A stretch of DNA of 12,312 nucleotides from CAZPBO01 sp964584815 (GTDB lineage Bacteria; Planctomycetota; SKW154). Shown piece by piece: positions 1 to 7,854 of the stretch. Positions within the stretch are counted from its first letter, which is position 1; each line of letters opens with the position of its first letter. Under the pieces are notes generated by a model that saw nothing but the letters and a program-made list of their open reading frames with translations, ran no database searches and was not told the DNA's origin. Both the position numbers and the translations under genes were made by a program. Location of the stretch: positions 1 through 12,312 of the forward strand of contig CAZPBO010000061.1 of assembly GCA_964584815.1 (NCBI GenBank), read 5' to 3'.

Positions 1-2
1 GA

Positions 3-1880
3 TTAGCGAATCAATTTGCGGAAGATGACTACAACGAGTGCGGCGTTGAGAACCACTCCAAGAATCCCCTCCACCATAGAGAGCCCTGTTGCCCAGCCTG
101 TGGGAGTTATATCGCCGTAACCGACCGTTGTGTAGGTTATGACACTGACATACAGTCCACGGAACCACGGGGTCTGTAGGATGGCGGGATTGTCGTATGA
201 GAGCAGATTTAAGGAGTCGGCGATGGCGAAAAGCGCGCCGCAGGTGAGGATGACCAGAAAGGCGGTGGTGATGATGCACCACGGACGCACACCGTATCCG
301 AGCACATCACGGAAGATGAGCATGTATCCCCATCGTGGGAAGAGGAGTGCTGCGGTGGCGATGGCAAGCAACACCATTTGGGGAGTGATATTGAGAGGAT
401 TTTCTGCTTTAAGGAAAGAGAAGATTGTGCCGGCGGCAAGGAGAAGGCACAGGAGTATGGTGAGCAGAAGCCGTAGGGGAGGGAGGCTGCTCCCTTTGAT
501 TAAATCTTTTGAGAAGAGTGATGTTGGTGTCTGCATACGGTTACACTCTGAAGCCCACCAATGCGCTTCGTCTTCATCATCATACGCACCCTGTTTGCGG
601 TATTGCTCTTTGAGCCAGGCGAACTGTCGCTGTGCGGCGGACCAGTTTTTCTGGCGATAGGGAACAAGGATAGGGGGTGAATGTTGGGGGTGAATGAGGG
701 AGAAGGGGCAGCGTAATTCGCCGCTGACAAGGGTGTTCTCAAAGTCGGCGGAGTGGATATCGTGCTGGCTGTTCCGCCAGTCGTTGAGGGTTTGCAAGTA
801 GCGCTTGAGACGGCGTGATTCGGGGGAATCCTCGGCGACGGAACGGCGTTTGAGTCGTTGCTGCCAGATTTCAATGCCACGGGCGATGACGCGCTTTTTG
901 TGCTCAAACTTTTCAGGTGGAGTTGAGATTATAAGGTTTGCCGCGAAGACGGAACGGCGCAAAGAGAGGAGCCCTGCACCAATGTGGCTCAAATCGGCTG
1001 TTTTCTCAAAACGGCTTTCTGTGAAGTTTGCTTCAAGGAAACAGGCGTGGGAGAAGGAAGCGGTGTTGAAGGAAGCGGCGTTGAAGTTGGCGCTGAGGCA
1101 GAATGTGGCGCCCCAGAAGGAGGCTCGGGATACGAAAGACGCGTTGCGGAATGTAGCGTTGCTGATGAAGATGGCACTCCAGAAGTCGGCTCTGCCTGTG
1201 AAGGAAGTGTTGGTGAAGACGGCATCGGCACGGTAGATTGAGTTTCGGAAGTAGGAGTCGGCGGAGAATGTGGCGCCCCAGAAGGTGGCTTCTCCGCGGA
1301 AAGTGGCGGAGGAGAAGATGGCATCGGCACCAAAATGGGCGCCCCAGAAATCGGCGTCTGCGTTAAAGGTGGCGCGTTCAAAGGACGCCTTTCCCCAGAA
1401 GAAGACGCGGTTGAAGTGGGCTTTTTTGATAAAACGGGTGGTGGTGAAGTTGGCGCCGCGCAGTATGTGGGTCGGACAGATTTGCGCCGTCATACTCTCC
1501 GCATCGCCGAGGTTTATCCCCTCCTCCAACACAAGCCCGCTTAGGTCAAGCGTCTCTATCAGACACTCCTGCACCACTATCCTGTTGCGCAGAAAAACCA
1601 CCCGTCCCGTTTTGGAGCGCCCTATGCCGCCTGCTTTGGCTTTCTCTTCAACCTGAAGCAGGTGTTCCCGTGAAAGCGCCGACAGATAGCATCGTTTCAG
1701 GGCTTTACCCGCAAGAACTCGTGCCGCACCTTCTTCCGCTGTTAGATATTCGTATCGCAGTTGAGGATACCGTCCATATTCAACCCATCGTTTTGCACGC
1801 CCTTCTCCGTCGCGCTCTACCAAAAGCACTACTTCATACCCGTCACCGTCCCGAAAGAGCACTTTCCTTGTCACCGCCAT
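3..1880 (-). CDS. Pentapeptide-type repeat protein with C-terminal K+-channel-like pore
   Basis: The protein has 625 residues. Residues 1-137 are an unassigned N-terminal region. Residues 138-296 form an F/A-rich beta-helix of the pentapeptide type (Pfam Pentapeptide_3-like), and most of it repeats every 11 residues. Residues 415-445 match the charged linker often seen between such helices and channels (LKEQYRKQG, then YDDEDEAHWW). Hydrophobic segments lie near 467-488, 500-517 and 532-555, with a last helix at about 600-620. Between the last two is the K+ selectivity filter TTVGYGD at residues 584-590 (bases 111-131). It should therefore be an inner-membrane cation channel of the Ion_trans_2 class with a large cytoplasmic beta-helix. 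The ATG at 1880-1878 is supported by AGGAT six bases upstream, and the stop is at 3-5. It is divergent from the vWA gene. The domain call is firm; the ligand or gating signal is unknown. Confidence 0.9.
   Translation of the reverse strand: MAVTRKVLFRDGDGYEVVLLVERDGEGRAKRWVEYGRYPQLRYEYLTAEEGAARVLAGKALKRCYLSALSREHLLQVEEKAKAGGIGRSKTGRVVFLRNRIVVQECLIETLDLSGLVLEEGINLGDAESMTAQICPTHILRGANFTTTRFIKKAHFNRVFFWGKASFERATFNADADFWGAHFGADAIFSSATFRGEATFWGATFSADSYFRNSIYRADAVFTNTSFTGRADFWSAIFISNATFRNASFVSRASFWGATFCLSANFNAASFNTASFSHACFLEANFTESRFEKTADLSHIGAGLLSLRRSVFAANLIISTPPEKFEHKKRVIARGIEIWQQRLKRRSVAEDSPESRRLKRYLQTLNDWRNSQHDIHSADFENTLVSGELRCPFSLIHPQHSPPILVPYRQKNWSAAQRQFAWLKEQYRKQGAYDDEDEAHWWASECNRMQTPTSLFSKDLIKGSSLPPLRLLLTILLCLLLAAGTIFSFLKAENPLNITPQMVLLAIATAALLFPRWGYMLIFRDVLGYGVRPWCIITTAFLVILTCGALFAIADSLNLLSYDNPAILQTPWFRGLYVSVITYTTVGYGDITPTGWATGLSMVEGILGVVLNAALVVVIFRKLIR
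1086..1415 (-). repeat. Ten tandem 11-residue beta-helix repeats in the channel gene
   Basis: Codons 156-265 of the channel gene form ten consecutive 33-base units with the pattern FxxAxFxxxAx. Phenylalanines alternate at spacings of 5 and 6 residues, with one unit degenerate (RNSIY at 212-216). From residue 266 to 291 the spacing becomes a strict 5. Units starting FW recur at residues 178, 200, 233 and 255. The repeat is also visible in DNA: a 21-base exact copy occurs at 1100-1120 and 1265-1285, 165 bases (five units) apart, with a partial third match near 1337-1348. Confidence 0.85.
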
Positions 1881-2088
1881 TCTTGCATCCTATTTCCTAT
1901 AGTGACGAATAGGGTAACCGAAGAGCAGGCGCTGGGCAAAAGATTTCTGCGGGGCTTCGTGGGTCTGGTATGACGACAGGACGGCGCAAGCGATTCTGGG
2001 GTGTGGTTTGTTTGCTGCGTCGTTTATTTGTGGCAGAAAACGGGTCGCAAGTGGTAAAATAGTAGGCAAATGGATGGAGGAGCGTGTG
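1881..2088. promoter_or_regulatory. Divergent intergenic spacer with probable promoters for both flanking genes
   Basis: This 208-base spacer separates the two divergent genes, so both promoters should lie here. Toward the vWA gene there is a TAAAAT at 2055-2060, a plausible -10, but no good -35 at the right distance. Toward the channel gene no convincing pair was found. A short inverted repeat, CCTAT at 1896-1900 and ATAGG at 1909-1913, sits just upstream of the channel gene's ribosome binding site. It could be an operator or chance. No start with its own ribosome binding site and no structured RNA was recognised here. Confidence 0.3.
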
Positions 2089-3477
2089 ATGCGTTGGTTG
2101 TGTGTTGTTGTCTTTGGTATTAGTGTTGCGTTTCTGTTTGCGGAGAAGTTGGACAAGAAGGAATGGGGGGGGTTGAAGCGCAAGATGGCGCGTGCGTTGC
2201 GTGCGGGGGATTGGGAGCAGGTGAGGGATTTGGCGGCGAAGATGGGTGAGGACGACTCTGCGCGGGCGGTGGAGTATCTGCTGAGTGTTGCGGATAAGGT
2301 TCAGGATGAGGGGACATTTACGGCGTTGGCGGCAGTGTTGGGGGGGATGAAATCGCAGGAGGCGACGGAGGCGCTTGTGACAGCGGCGTTGAAAGGGAAG
2401 GAACAACAAAGGCGGGTGCTTGCGATAAAGGCACTTGAGAAGCGCGGTGACGAGAAGTTGATTTTGCGGTTAGTGGAAATTCTGCAGCGCAGGAAAGAGG
2501 ATATGTTTGTTGTGCGCACATTGATAGAGGCGTTGGGTAATGTAGGGGGACTTGGATGTGCGGAGGCGTTGATAAATTACATAGCCAAGGTGGAGAAGGA
2601 GAGGAAAGGCGCGCTTCTGATAGGGACGGACTGGGCGGATGCAGTGAAGGCGTTGAAGAAGATATCGGGCGGGAAGGAGTGGTATCGTGCGGAGGCGTGG
2701 CGCAAATGGCTGAATGCGATGAAGGAGACGGGTAAAAAGGTGAGCAGCGGTGGGTCAATGACAGCGGCGGATTTGGACCTTCCTAAGGCGCCCCGCTTCA
2801 TCGGCGAGTCAAAGGTGATAAGTCGCCACATCGTCTTTGTCCTTGACACATCCGGTTCAATGCTTGAGAAAGAGAAACTGACAGGTAGGGAGGCGGATGA
2901 GTTCAGGAGGGGAGCGAAGGCGGTGGTGAGGAAATGGCGCACGGAGGCAGCCAAAGACGACGACAAAGAGAAGCCGCAGGTGAAGCAAAACCCAAAGCCG
3001 GTAGGGAAAACCATCATAGTGACGCGTCTTGAGCGTGCCAAATTCCACCTCACCAAGATGATTCTCACCATGGACAAGGGCTGCACCTTCAACATAGTCG
3101 CCTACGACATAACGGTGCGTTCTTGGAAGAAGAAGTTGGTGGCTGCGACAGAGGGGAACAAACGCGCTGCGGTCAAGTGGGTCAAAGGACTGACTGCGCA
3201 GGGGATGACCCACACCGACGAGGCGATGGAGTTGGCGTGGACATTCGTGAAACAAGGTTGCGACACGATATACCTCATCTCTGATGGCTGGCCGACCCAC
3301 ACAGGAGATCCTCGCAAAGATGGTGAACTGCTTGAAGAGAAAATCCTTAAGTTCTTCAGAAAAGTCAACTTCTTAAAGAAGGTAAAAGTGCATACGATAG
3401 GTTTCAAGGGGGCGCACAAGTCGTTTATGCGGAAGTTGGCAAAGGAGAATGGTGGCAAGTTCACATTCGTTGAGTAG
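2089..3477 (+). CDS. Exported HEAT-like repeat and von Willebrand factor A domain protein
   Basis: The protein has 462 residues from the ATG at 2089, chosen because GGAGG (2076-2080) lies 8 bases upstream and it opens with a signal peptide (hydrophobic residues 3-17, likely cleavage after AFLFA at 18). In-frame starts at 2008 and 2074 would bury the signal peptide. Residues about 30-215 are alpha-helical with HEAT-like character, ending in a W-rich segment (AEAWRKWLNA). Residues about 245-460 are a vWA domain: the metal-binding MIDAS motif DTSGS is at 253-257, a GMTHT loop at 372-376 and ISDG at 397-400. A charged, probably disordered insert lies around 284-307. The metal site looks intact, so it should bind a ligand through a divalent metal outside the cytoplasm. 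The partner is unknown. HEAT/vWA proteins of this type are frequent in Planctomycetes-like genomes. The gene ends 7 bases before the zinc-ribbon gene, so co-transcription is likely. Confidence 0.85.
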   Translation: MRWLCVVVFGISVAFLFAEKLDKKEWGGLKRKMARALRAGDWEQVRDLAAKMGEDDSARAVEYLLSVADKVQDEGTFTALAAVLGGMKSQEATEALVTAALKGKEQQRRVLAIKALEKRGDEKLILRLVEILQRRKEDMFVVRTLIEALGNVGGLGCAEALINYIAKVEKERKGALLIGTDWADAVKALKKISGGKEWYRAEAWRKWLNAMKETGKKVSSGGSMTAADLDLPKAPRFIGESKVISRHIVFVLDTSGSMLEKEKLTGREADEFRRGAKAVVRKWRTEAAKDDDKEKPQVKQNPKPVGKTIIVTRLERAKFHLTKMILTMDKGCTFNIVAYDITVRSWKKKLVAATEGNKRAAVKWVKGLTAQGMTHTDEAMELAWTFVKQGCDTIYLISDGWPTHTGDPRKDGELLEEKILKFFRKVNFLKKVKVHTIGFKGAHKSFMRKLAKENGGKFTFVE

Positions 3478-3484
3478 CGGAATT

Positions 3485-4387
3485 ATGGCACAAAAAGCGA
3501 AAGAAAAATGCGCAGTTTGCGGTTCTGTATTGGAAGTTATCGGCAGCAGGGCTTTGTGCAAAAATCCAGAATGTTCTGGCGGTGGTGTCTTTACACTGTG
3601 TGAGTTCTGCGGTGACTATTCCTTTTCATTGAAATTCGGATATTGCGTCAATCCAAACTGCCGTCTTCACAAAAAGAGGCGCAATGTTTGTCCGATATGC
3701 AACAGCAGAAAACTGATCACCTATAATGGACGCCCGATTTGTCTGAACCCATCCTGTGTGAGCAACCGCAAAGGGTTGAGTAACTGTTTCTTCTGTGGGA
3801 GTGAGTCTTTCCTGAAGGTGTCGGCGGCGATGTTTTGCGTTAACCCCTCCTGCTCACACTTGCTTGAGAGGGTGGTTGAGTGTTTTCATTGCGGGCAGTT
3901 ATCGTTTGTGGAGAGCGCAGGATGTTGTGAAAATAGGGATTGCGCCTTTTACAAAGTGAGGATGGTGTTGTGTGAGAGTTGTGGGCGGATAACAAAAATC
4001 GCCGATGAAGACCATCCCCAGTACGGTCGCTGCAGTAATGCCGATTGCGAGGAGCACTTCTTGCCATCCGAGGAAGATGGGCAAGTGGTGACCTCATCAG
4101 AAAGAAGGTTGGGTGGTGATACTGTAACGATTCCTCTTGAGATGTTGCGTTCTGTGTCGGAAGAGCAAGAAGAGATTCTGGTTGGTGAGATTCAAGAGCA
4201 GGGTAGGGCGCGTGAGAAGTCCTCCGACAACCAAACACCTGTTCTGCGCATAGAGGTCGTGGGAGACGCTCTTGCTTGGCTGAAGGATGAGTTGAGGAAG
4301 AGAGGCTTGTCTTCCGTTATCCGCATAAAGGTTGAATTCGCCGAGCCAGACGAGGGCGGGGCGGATGAACGAGGCGCGGTAAAATAG
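3485..4387 (+). CDS. Six tandem zinc-ribbon protein, stand-alone paralogue
   Basis: The protein has 300 residues from the ATG at 3485. The longer frame starting at 3449 overlaps the vWA gene and has its GGAG only one base from the start, so 3485 is preferred, though its own ribosome binding site is weak. Residues 9-188 hold six consecutive CxxC...CxxxxC units: Cys pairs 9/12 with 25/30, 39/42 with 54/59, 69/72 with 86/91, 101/104 with 118/123, 133/136 with 148/153, and 163/166 with 183/188. All 24 ligands are present, and most second knuckles read CxNPxC. Residues 195-300 are acidic and lack cysteine, with a possible small alpha/beta segment near 253-286. Such arrays usually act as protein- or nucleic-acid-binding adaptors. 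The array is collinear with that of the gene at 5546. Its function is not known, but a partner role with the GTPase is a reasonable guess. Confidence 0.85.
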   Translation: MAQKAKEKCAVCGSVLEVIGSRALCKNPECSGGGVFTLCEFCGDYSFSLKFGYCVNPNCRLHKKRRNVCPICNSRKLITYNGRPICLNPSCVSNRKGLSNCFFCGSESFLKVSAAMFCVNPSCSHLLERVVECFHCGQLSFVESAGCCENRDCAFYKVRMVLCESCGRITKIADEDHPQYGRCSNADCEEHFLPSEEDGQVVTSSERRLGGDTVTIPLEMLRSVSEEQEEILVGEIQEQGRAREKSSDNQTPVLRIEVVGDALAWLKDELRKRGLSSVIRIKVEFAEPDEGGADERGAVK

Positions 4388-4432
4388 GAAGTTCTTGAAT
4401 TGGCGATGTGGGGTTGAAAAATGGTGGACAAT

Positions 4433-4453
4433 CGCGGTGGATAGAAGACCGCG
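4433..4453. promoter_or_regulatory. Inverted repeat upstream of the GAPDH gene
   Basis: CGCGGT (4433-4438) and ACCGCG (4448-4453) form a perfect 6-base dyad with a 9-base centre, ending 32 bases before the GAPDH start. No U-run follows, so it does not look like an intrinsic terminator. It could be an operator, a weak mRNA hairpin or coincidence. No convincing -35/-10 pair was seen in this 98-base spacer. Confidence 0.25.
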
Positions 4454-4485
4454 CACAACGATGGAGGTTTTTTCGGAGGTTTTTG

Positions 4486-5484
4486 ATGACGGTTCGTGTT
4501 GCGATAAACGGATTTGGTCGGATAGGCAGGAACTTTTTCCGTGCGGCTTGGGGACGAGATGGGGTGGAAGTGGTGGCGGTCAACGATTTGGCACCTGCGG
4601 AGATATTGGCACACCTGCTCAAGTATGACTCGGTTCGCGGTATTTTCGGCGCGGATGTCTGTGCCGAGGGAGATACACTTATCGTAGATGGTCATCAGGT
4701 GAAGGTTTTCTCCCAGCGGAACCCAGAGCAACTACCGTGGGGAGAGTTGGGCGTTGATGTGGTGCTTGAGTCAACAGGAGTTTTCAGAACGCGTGAGGGG
4801 TGCGAAAAACATCTTAAAGCGGGGGCAAGGAGGGTTGTGCTTTCTGCCCCGGCAAGGGATGAGATAGATGCAACGGTTGTGCTTGGAGTGAACGACCATC
4901 TTCTGACTCCCGAGGTTCGCATTGTCTCAAACGCTTCTTGCACGACGAACTGCCTTGCGCCGATGGTGAAGGTGCTGCACGAAACATTCGGAATAGAAAG
5001 AGCGCTGATGACCACGGTTCACGCGGTGACGAACGACCAGCGGATACTGGACCTTGTGCACAAGGATATGAGGAGGGCACGGGCAGCTGTGTGCAACATA
5101 ATACCGACGACAACAGGGGCTGCGAAGGCGGTTCAGTTGGTTTATCCCGCTGTGGCTGGACGCATAAGCGGTATGGCAATGCGTGTTCCCGTGCCAGACG
5201 GTTCCATAACCGACCTGACGGCGCTTCTGTCAAAGAAAGCCAGCGTGGAGGAAGTGAACGAGGCGTTCAAAGCAGCCGCAGAGGGACCGCTTGACGGCAT
5301 CCTGCAGTTCAGTGAGGAGCCGCTCGTCTCCTCCGACATCGTCGGTAACCCCCACTCCTGCATATTTGATGCAAAAAGCACTATGGTGGTAGACGGACTT
5401 ATAAAGGTTCTGGGCTGGTACGACAACGAATGGGGATACTCCAACAGATGTGTTGACCTTGTGCTTAAGATGGGAACTCTTTAG
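4486..5484 (+). CDS. gap: Type I glyceraldehyde-3-phosphate dehydrogenase
   Basis: The enzyme converts glyceraldehyde 3-phosphate, NAD and phosphate into 1,3-bisphosphoglycerate in central glycolysis, in the cytoplasm. The protein has 332 residues, the normal length. It starts with the Rossmann motif INGFGRIGR (residues 7-15). The catalytic loop SNASCTTNC places the nucleophile at Cys152 (TGC at 4939-4941), and the general base is His179 in TTVHA. Asp34 after Asn33 at the end of the second strand favours NAD over NADP. NIIPTTTGAAKAV and the C-terminal WYDNEWGYSNR are also present. The ATG at 4486 has GGAGG six bases upstream (4475-4479); the in-frame start at 4408 adds 26 residues before the Rossmann strand and is rejected. 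No phosphoglycerate kinase gene follows. Instead the gene lies between two paralogous zinc-ribbon genes, which is unusual. Confidence 0.97.
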   Translation: MTVRVAINGFGRIGRNFFRAAWGRDGVEVVAVNDLAPAEILAHLLKYDSVRGIFGADVCAEGDTLIVDGHQVKVFSQRNPEQLPWGELGVDVVLESTGVFRTREGCEKHLKAGARRVVLSAPARDEIDATVVLGVNDHLLTPEVRIVSNASCTTNCLAPMVKVLHETFGIERALMTTVHAVTNDQRILDLVHKDMRRARAAVCNIIPTTTGAAKAVQLVYPAVAGRISGMAMRVPVPDGSITDLTALLSKKASVEEVNEAFKAAAEGPLDGILQFSEEPLVSSDIVGNPHSCIFDAKSTMVVDGLIKVLGWYDNEWGYSNRCVDLVLKMGTL

Positions 5485-5491
5485 GACGACC

Positions 5492-5519
5492 TTGACTGAC
5501 GCGGAATAGATTGTAATAT
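5492..5519 (+). promoter_or_regulatory. Probable sigma70-type promoter for the zinc-ribbon GTPase operon
   Basis: TTGACT at 5492-5497 (5 of 6 to consensus) is followed after 16 bases by TAATAT at 5514-5519. An overlapping TGTAAT at 5512-5517 is an alternative -10. The element fills the 61-base spacer after the GAPDH stop. It would start transcription near 5526, leaving a leader of about 20 bases with GAGG at 5535-5538 before the ATG at 5546. This suggests the downstream genes form a transcription unit separate from GAPDH. Confidence 0.5.
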
Positions 5520-5545
5520 TTTTGTGTGGTGATAGAGGATGGTCA

Positions 5546-6168
5546 ATGAATATTGAGGCTAATCATCCGTGTTTTGCCTGTCATTCCAAGTTGGAGCAGG
5601 TGTCGCAGGTGCGTGCGGATTGCACCAACCCAGCCTGCCCTGGTGGGCGGGTCTTCACCATCTGCGGCTTTTGCAAAAAGTTTTCCTTCGCCGTCAAGTT
5701 CTCATACTGCTTCAACCCCAACTGCCGTCTCTACAAAAAGAAGCGCACCGTCTGCCCCATATGTAACAAGATGAGCGTGATAACCTATCACGGTCGCCCA
5801 CTTTGCATAAACCGTCAGTGTCCCAGCAACAGGAAGAATGTCACCAAGTGTTTCTTCTGCAACAACGAGTCGTTTCTTAAGTCGCCGCACGCGATGTTCT
5901 GCACCAAAGGTGATTGTCCTTACCTCCTTGAGCGGGTGTATGAGTGTTTCCATTGCGGAGAGTTGTCGTTTGTGGAGAAAGAGGCGCGTTGCAAGAATCC
6001 GGGTTGTCAATATTACGATGTTGAGATGGCGCTCTGTCCTTACTGCCATAAAAGGACAAGAATTGTGGATTCCAACCATCCCCATCATGGGCGCTGCAGC
6101 AATCCTGAATGCAGTGACTATTTTGAGAAGAAGTTGGCGGAAGGGGCGGTGGCGGAGGCGCCGCCTGC
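5546..6168 (+). CDS. Six tandem zinc-ribbon module, N-terminal part of a probable zinc-ribbon GTPase (cut by gap)
   Basis: 207 complete codons are visible before the N-run, with no stop. The ATG at 5546 has GAGG 7 bases upstream; the in-frame ATG at 5522 would put its start almost on the predicted transcription start. Six CxxC...CxxxxC units run from Cys9 to Cys189: pairs 9/12 with 26/31, 40/43 with 55/60, 70/73 with 87/92, 102/105 with 119/124, 134/137 with 149/154, and 164/167 with 184/189. The layout matches the 3485 protein almost residue for residue (shared NPNCRL, VCPICN, CFFC, LLERV, ECFHCG, GRCSN), so the two are paralogues. After the array the chain turns into an Ala/Pro-rich linker (AEGAVAEAPP) exactly where the gap begins. 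It probably continues into the GTPase domain beyond the gap; this needs a true gap length of 2 modulo 3. Confidence 0.85.
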
Positions 6169-6268
6169 NNNNNNNNNNNNNNNNNNNNNNNNNNNNNNNN
6201 NNNNNNNNNNNNNNNNNNNNNNNNNNNNNNNNNNNNNNNNNNNNNNNNNNNNNNNNNNNNNNNNNNNN
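6169..6268. other. Assembly gap of 100 N inside a probable single gene
   Basis: Exactly 100 N, the usual placeholder for a gap of unknown size. Reading frames are open on both sides. They are out of register if the gap is taken as literally 100 bases, which says little because the length is nominal. Confidence 0.95.
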
Positions 6269-7854
6269 TCCTGCGCTCATCAGACGGAAGGCGCTCCCCT
6301 ACATTTGTTGTGGTGGGGCTGCCTGGGAGTGGTAAGACATCCTATCTGACGATGCTGGGCGCGATTCTGCTCCTGGCACATCAGCAGGAGAACCGTATCT
6401 TCTACTTCCCTTATGAGGTAAGCGTCGGCTGGCTGAACGCTTCAACGCTCGCCCGCAAGGTTCTTGGCAAGACCCCTTCCGGCAAGCGTGCGGAACTTGC
6501 CAAGGCGATAGAGGCGTATGTGCGCGACCTCGCCCAGGACTTCGCCCGTGAACACTATTTCAACTATATTGAGCATATGCTTTTTCCGCCCCACACGCCT
6601 GTGTCAGCCGAAGGAACGGGACAGATATCAGGCACCTTTCTTATAGCGGAACTGCAGAAGGCGGGCAAGACGGCGGCGAAGATAGCCACACTTGAAATTT
6701 CCGGAGAGGATGTGAAGTTCGTGCTTGCACGGATAACCAGCGCAGATGCGGTGAAACGGCTCCGAACCGCTGAGCAGAGGGTCTTCCTGCGCTTGCTTGA
6801 ACGCTCAAGAGGGTATGTGATACTGGTGGATGCGGGCAGTGTGGGACAGGATGACCAACTCTATCAGCCGCTATTTATGGTCTTAAGGGATGAGTTGCGT
6901 AAGCGGTTCTTTACGCGCCTGCGAATGTTGGTGGACGAAGAGTTGAGGAAGATAGCGGCGGAAAGAGGTGAAGGCGCGACCGATGTGACGCGGATTTTCC
7001 AGCAGGTCAAGGCAGCCGACGAGGAAGAGCGCCAGAGGATAGAAAGCCTTAATAAAACCGCAAAATCGCTTAAGGAGCAGATAACAAAGATGCGGCAGGC
7101 GGTGACAAAAGAGGGACCCGAAGTAGTGCTTGGCGAGAAGGCGGTTTGGCATCCCCTTTACAGAAGGCTAACCGACTGGCTTGAGAACGAGCCCGAAGCC
7201 GATGTTCTGGAACGCATGGGGGAGCACGCGGAAGGTTGCCTTGAGCGCCACAAAAAGAGACGCGGTGTCTATCAAGAGAATCGCGCAAAACTGTCGCAGG
7301 CACTTCAGTCTGCGACCAACAGAAGAAAGGTCTTTGCCTCATATATTGAGTGGCTTTGCGGCTTCATCCTTAAGCCCGAAAACTTCAAAGACCTCGTCTT
7401 TTATTCGGTGATTGCGGATGAGTTGCGTCGGATAAGGAGCGACTATGAGGAAGCGGTTCAGCGCGTTCTTGAGCGCTACAATATTCCGCTATCTTATGGT
7501 CCTGCAATAAGTGAGTTGGCGGAGGTTGGGGAGTCCGAACGCTTCAAAGACCTGCGCTACATCGCAATAGTGATAACCAAAACCGACTCCCACAAGATAG
7601 TCTATCCGCCGGAGCGTTTCGCGGAGCAGCAGATGGTTGCTTCCAACCAATATCTACGCGATATTCAGATGTACCTGCGCGTCTTCGGCGGCTATATCCG
7701 CTTTTACAACGCCTCCGTCGCTGGATACTCCATCCAGATAGACACCACAAACTATGTAGCCCCGCGTGCAACCCTTACCCCCATAAATGTGGTTGAGCCT
7801 TTCTTTGATATGCTCGTTGCCGAGGGGTTGATAAAAGATGTCCGTGAGGCTTAA
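6269..7854 (+). CDS. P-loop GTPase-like domain, C-terminal part of the probable zinc-ribbon GTPase
   Basis: The frame is open from the gap (first full codon 6271) to the stop at 7852-7854, 527 residues. The first strand (TFVVV) directly precedes the P-loop GLPGSGKTS (6316-6342), so the GTG at 6310 cannot be the real start. A switch-II-like LEISGED lies at 6691-6711, with Glu where Asp is usual, then a hydrophobic strand ending VDAG near 6826. The base-recognition motif appears to be TKTD at 7576-7587 on the strand AIVI, which argues for GTP rather than ATP. A long charged, probably coiled-coil insert (about 6880-7330) separates switch II from TKTD. This layout, and the GAP1-like gene that follows, recall the double-GTPase (DO-GTPase) families predicted in conflict systems; that assignment is from memory of the families. 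It overlaps the next gene by 17 bases. Other P-loop NTPases remain possible. Confidence 0.75.

Noticed and set aside
139..660. Plus-strand open frame of 173 codons opposite the channel gene
   Set aside because: It is antisense to transmembrane and linker coding sequence, has an arginine/serine-rich composition with no domain, and conflicts with the well-supported channel gene.
989..1381. Pro/Ser-rich open frame on the minus strand with repeated APxSGAP-like segments
   Set aside because: It lies within the 11-residue repeat array of the channel gene in another frame; its repetitiveness is a shadow of that array.
1086..1415. Regular short repeats that might suggest a CRISPR array
   Set aside because: The repeats are in frame, 33 bases per unit, vary in sequence and encode a beta-helix. 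There are no conserved repeats with unique spacers.
3449..3484. Upstream start for the stand-alone zinc-ribbon gene, overlapping the vWA gene
   Set aside because: The GGAG is only one base from the ATG, and the extra 12 residues have no counterpart in the paralogue, which starts at the position equivalent to 3485.
6269..6349. Continuation of the zinc-ribbon frame straight through the 100 N to a stop at 6349
   Set aside because: The gap length is nominal, and that frame cuts across the P-loop of the GTPase frame, which is clearly the coding one.
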